Below are positions 21,172-21,315 of a stretch of 21,315 nt of DNA, piece by piece (the stretch's first letter is position 1; every line of letters starts with the position of its first letter). Origin of the DNA: JBKEAJ01 sp047972135. GTDB lineage: Bacteria > Bacteroidota > Bacteroidia > Bacteroidales > Prolixibacteraceae. The stretch spans positions 1 to 21,315 of the forward strand of contig JBKEAJ010000006.1 in NCBI GenBank assembly GCA_047972135.1. Direction: 5' to 3'. The translations under genes and the position numbers were made by a program. The notes below the pieces were generated by a model. That model searched no databases and was not told the DNA's origin. It saw only the letters and a program-made list of their open reading frames with translations.

Positions 21172-21240
21172 GATGACTAAAAACAGCAAAAGCATAAAGC
21201 CTATAGCTTATTGCAAAATTTTAAACAAATGAAATGAGCC

Positions 21241-21315
21241 ATGAGACAAGTCTCATACAGAAGTATGATTATAAAAGAAATAACCACCCCGCCTGCGGCA
21301 CCCCTCCTTCAAAAG
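21241..21315. repeat. edge hairpin cluster, cut by the window end
   Basis: ATGAGAC-AA-GTCTCAT (21241-21256) overlaps CATAC-AGAA-GTATG (21254-21267), so the two hairpins are mutually exclusive. Then ACCACCCCGCCTGCGGCACC (21281-21300) precedes CCTCCTT-CAAAAG at the edge, which looks like the left part of another hairpin whose right arm would be outside the window. Confidence 0.45.

Larger units (their letters stand above)
20802..21315. other. 514-bp repeat-rich region to the window end
   Basis: No gene is visible. In order the region holds a GTTGAATCGTTTAATCGTTGAAC tract (20812-20866), closely related to the one at the end of the metzincin gene; two related hairpins followed by GATAT (20888-20956); a relative of the GCTATATGCC block ending GCAAACAGC (20989-21019); a CAGAC...GTCTG hairpin (21034-21056); a diverged 77-bp repeat (21095-21171); an inverted AGCATA...CCTATAGC block (about 21190-21209); and a group of hairpins at the edge (21241-21315). 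Confidence 0.6.

Overview
The window looks like a chromosomal stretch from a Bacteroidales-type bacterium (phylum Bacteroidota). Four things point that way: promoters of the form TTTG/TTG - about 20 bp - TAnnTTTG in place of sigma70 boxes, paired TonB proteins, small TonB-dependent receptors, and a GH3/serine-hydrolase fusion plus lipoproteins typical of the phylum. The genus cannot be fixed from the sequence alone. No rRNA, tRNA, CRISPR array, plasmid or phage gene was recognised.

Layout, left to right. (1) The 3' end of an alpha/beta hydrolase (1-128), a nitroreductase on the minus strand, a decayed IS4-type transposase fragment, a DUF481-type outer-membrane protein and a metzincin-type lipoprotein (1798-4178). 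(2) A minus-strand pair, class II fructose-bisphosphate aldolase and an acetate/4-hydroxybutyrate-type CoA-transferase (4734-7156), which links glycolysis with acyl-CoA fermentation. (3) A prolyl oligopeptidase lipoprotein, two tandem TonB genes, aspartate-semialdehyde dehydrogenase (asd), and a large NagZ-like glycosidase fused to a beta-lactamase-like serine hydrolase (7618-15641). asd and the glycosidase are 20 bp apart and both touch peptidoglycan metabolism. (4) A plus-strand operon behind one strong promoter (15657-20801): a small membrane ORF, a TonB-dependent receptor, an RhtX/FptX-like MFS permease and a true HemN coproporphyrinogen dehydrogenase. Together these suggest uptake of a porphyrin or metal chelate followed by cytoplasmic porphyrin conversion. 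This operon is the best candidate here for an undescribed system.

The gaps between transcription units are unusually rich in repeats. A 77-bp inverted-repeat element occurs as four full copies and one half copy. A second element of about 65 bp occurs twice with paired base changes that keep its hairpins. Short GTTTAGA and CCTCAA tandem arrays, GTTTAA-rich tracts and several other hairpin families are mixed in. A separate 88-bp element with 18-bp terminal inverted repeats and a 6-bp target duplication sits in the leader of the second TonB gene. Removing it restores a leader of the same length as that of the neighbouring TonB paralogue.

All family assignments come from reading motifs by eye; no database search was run.
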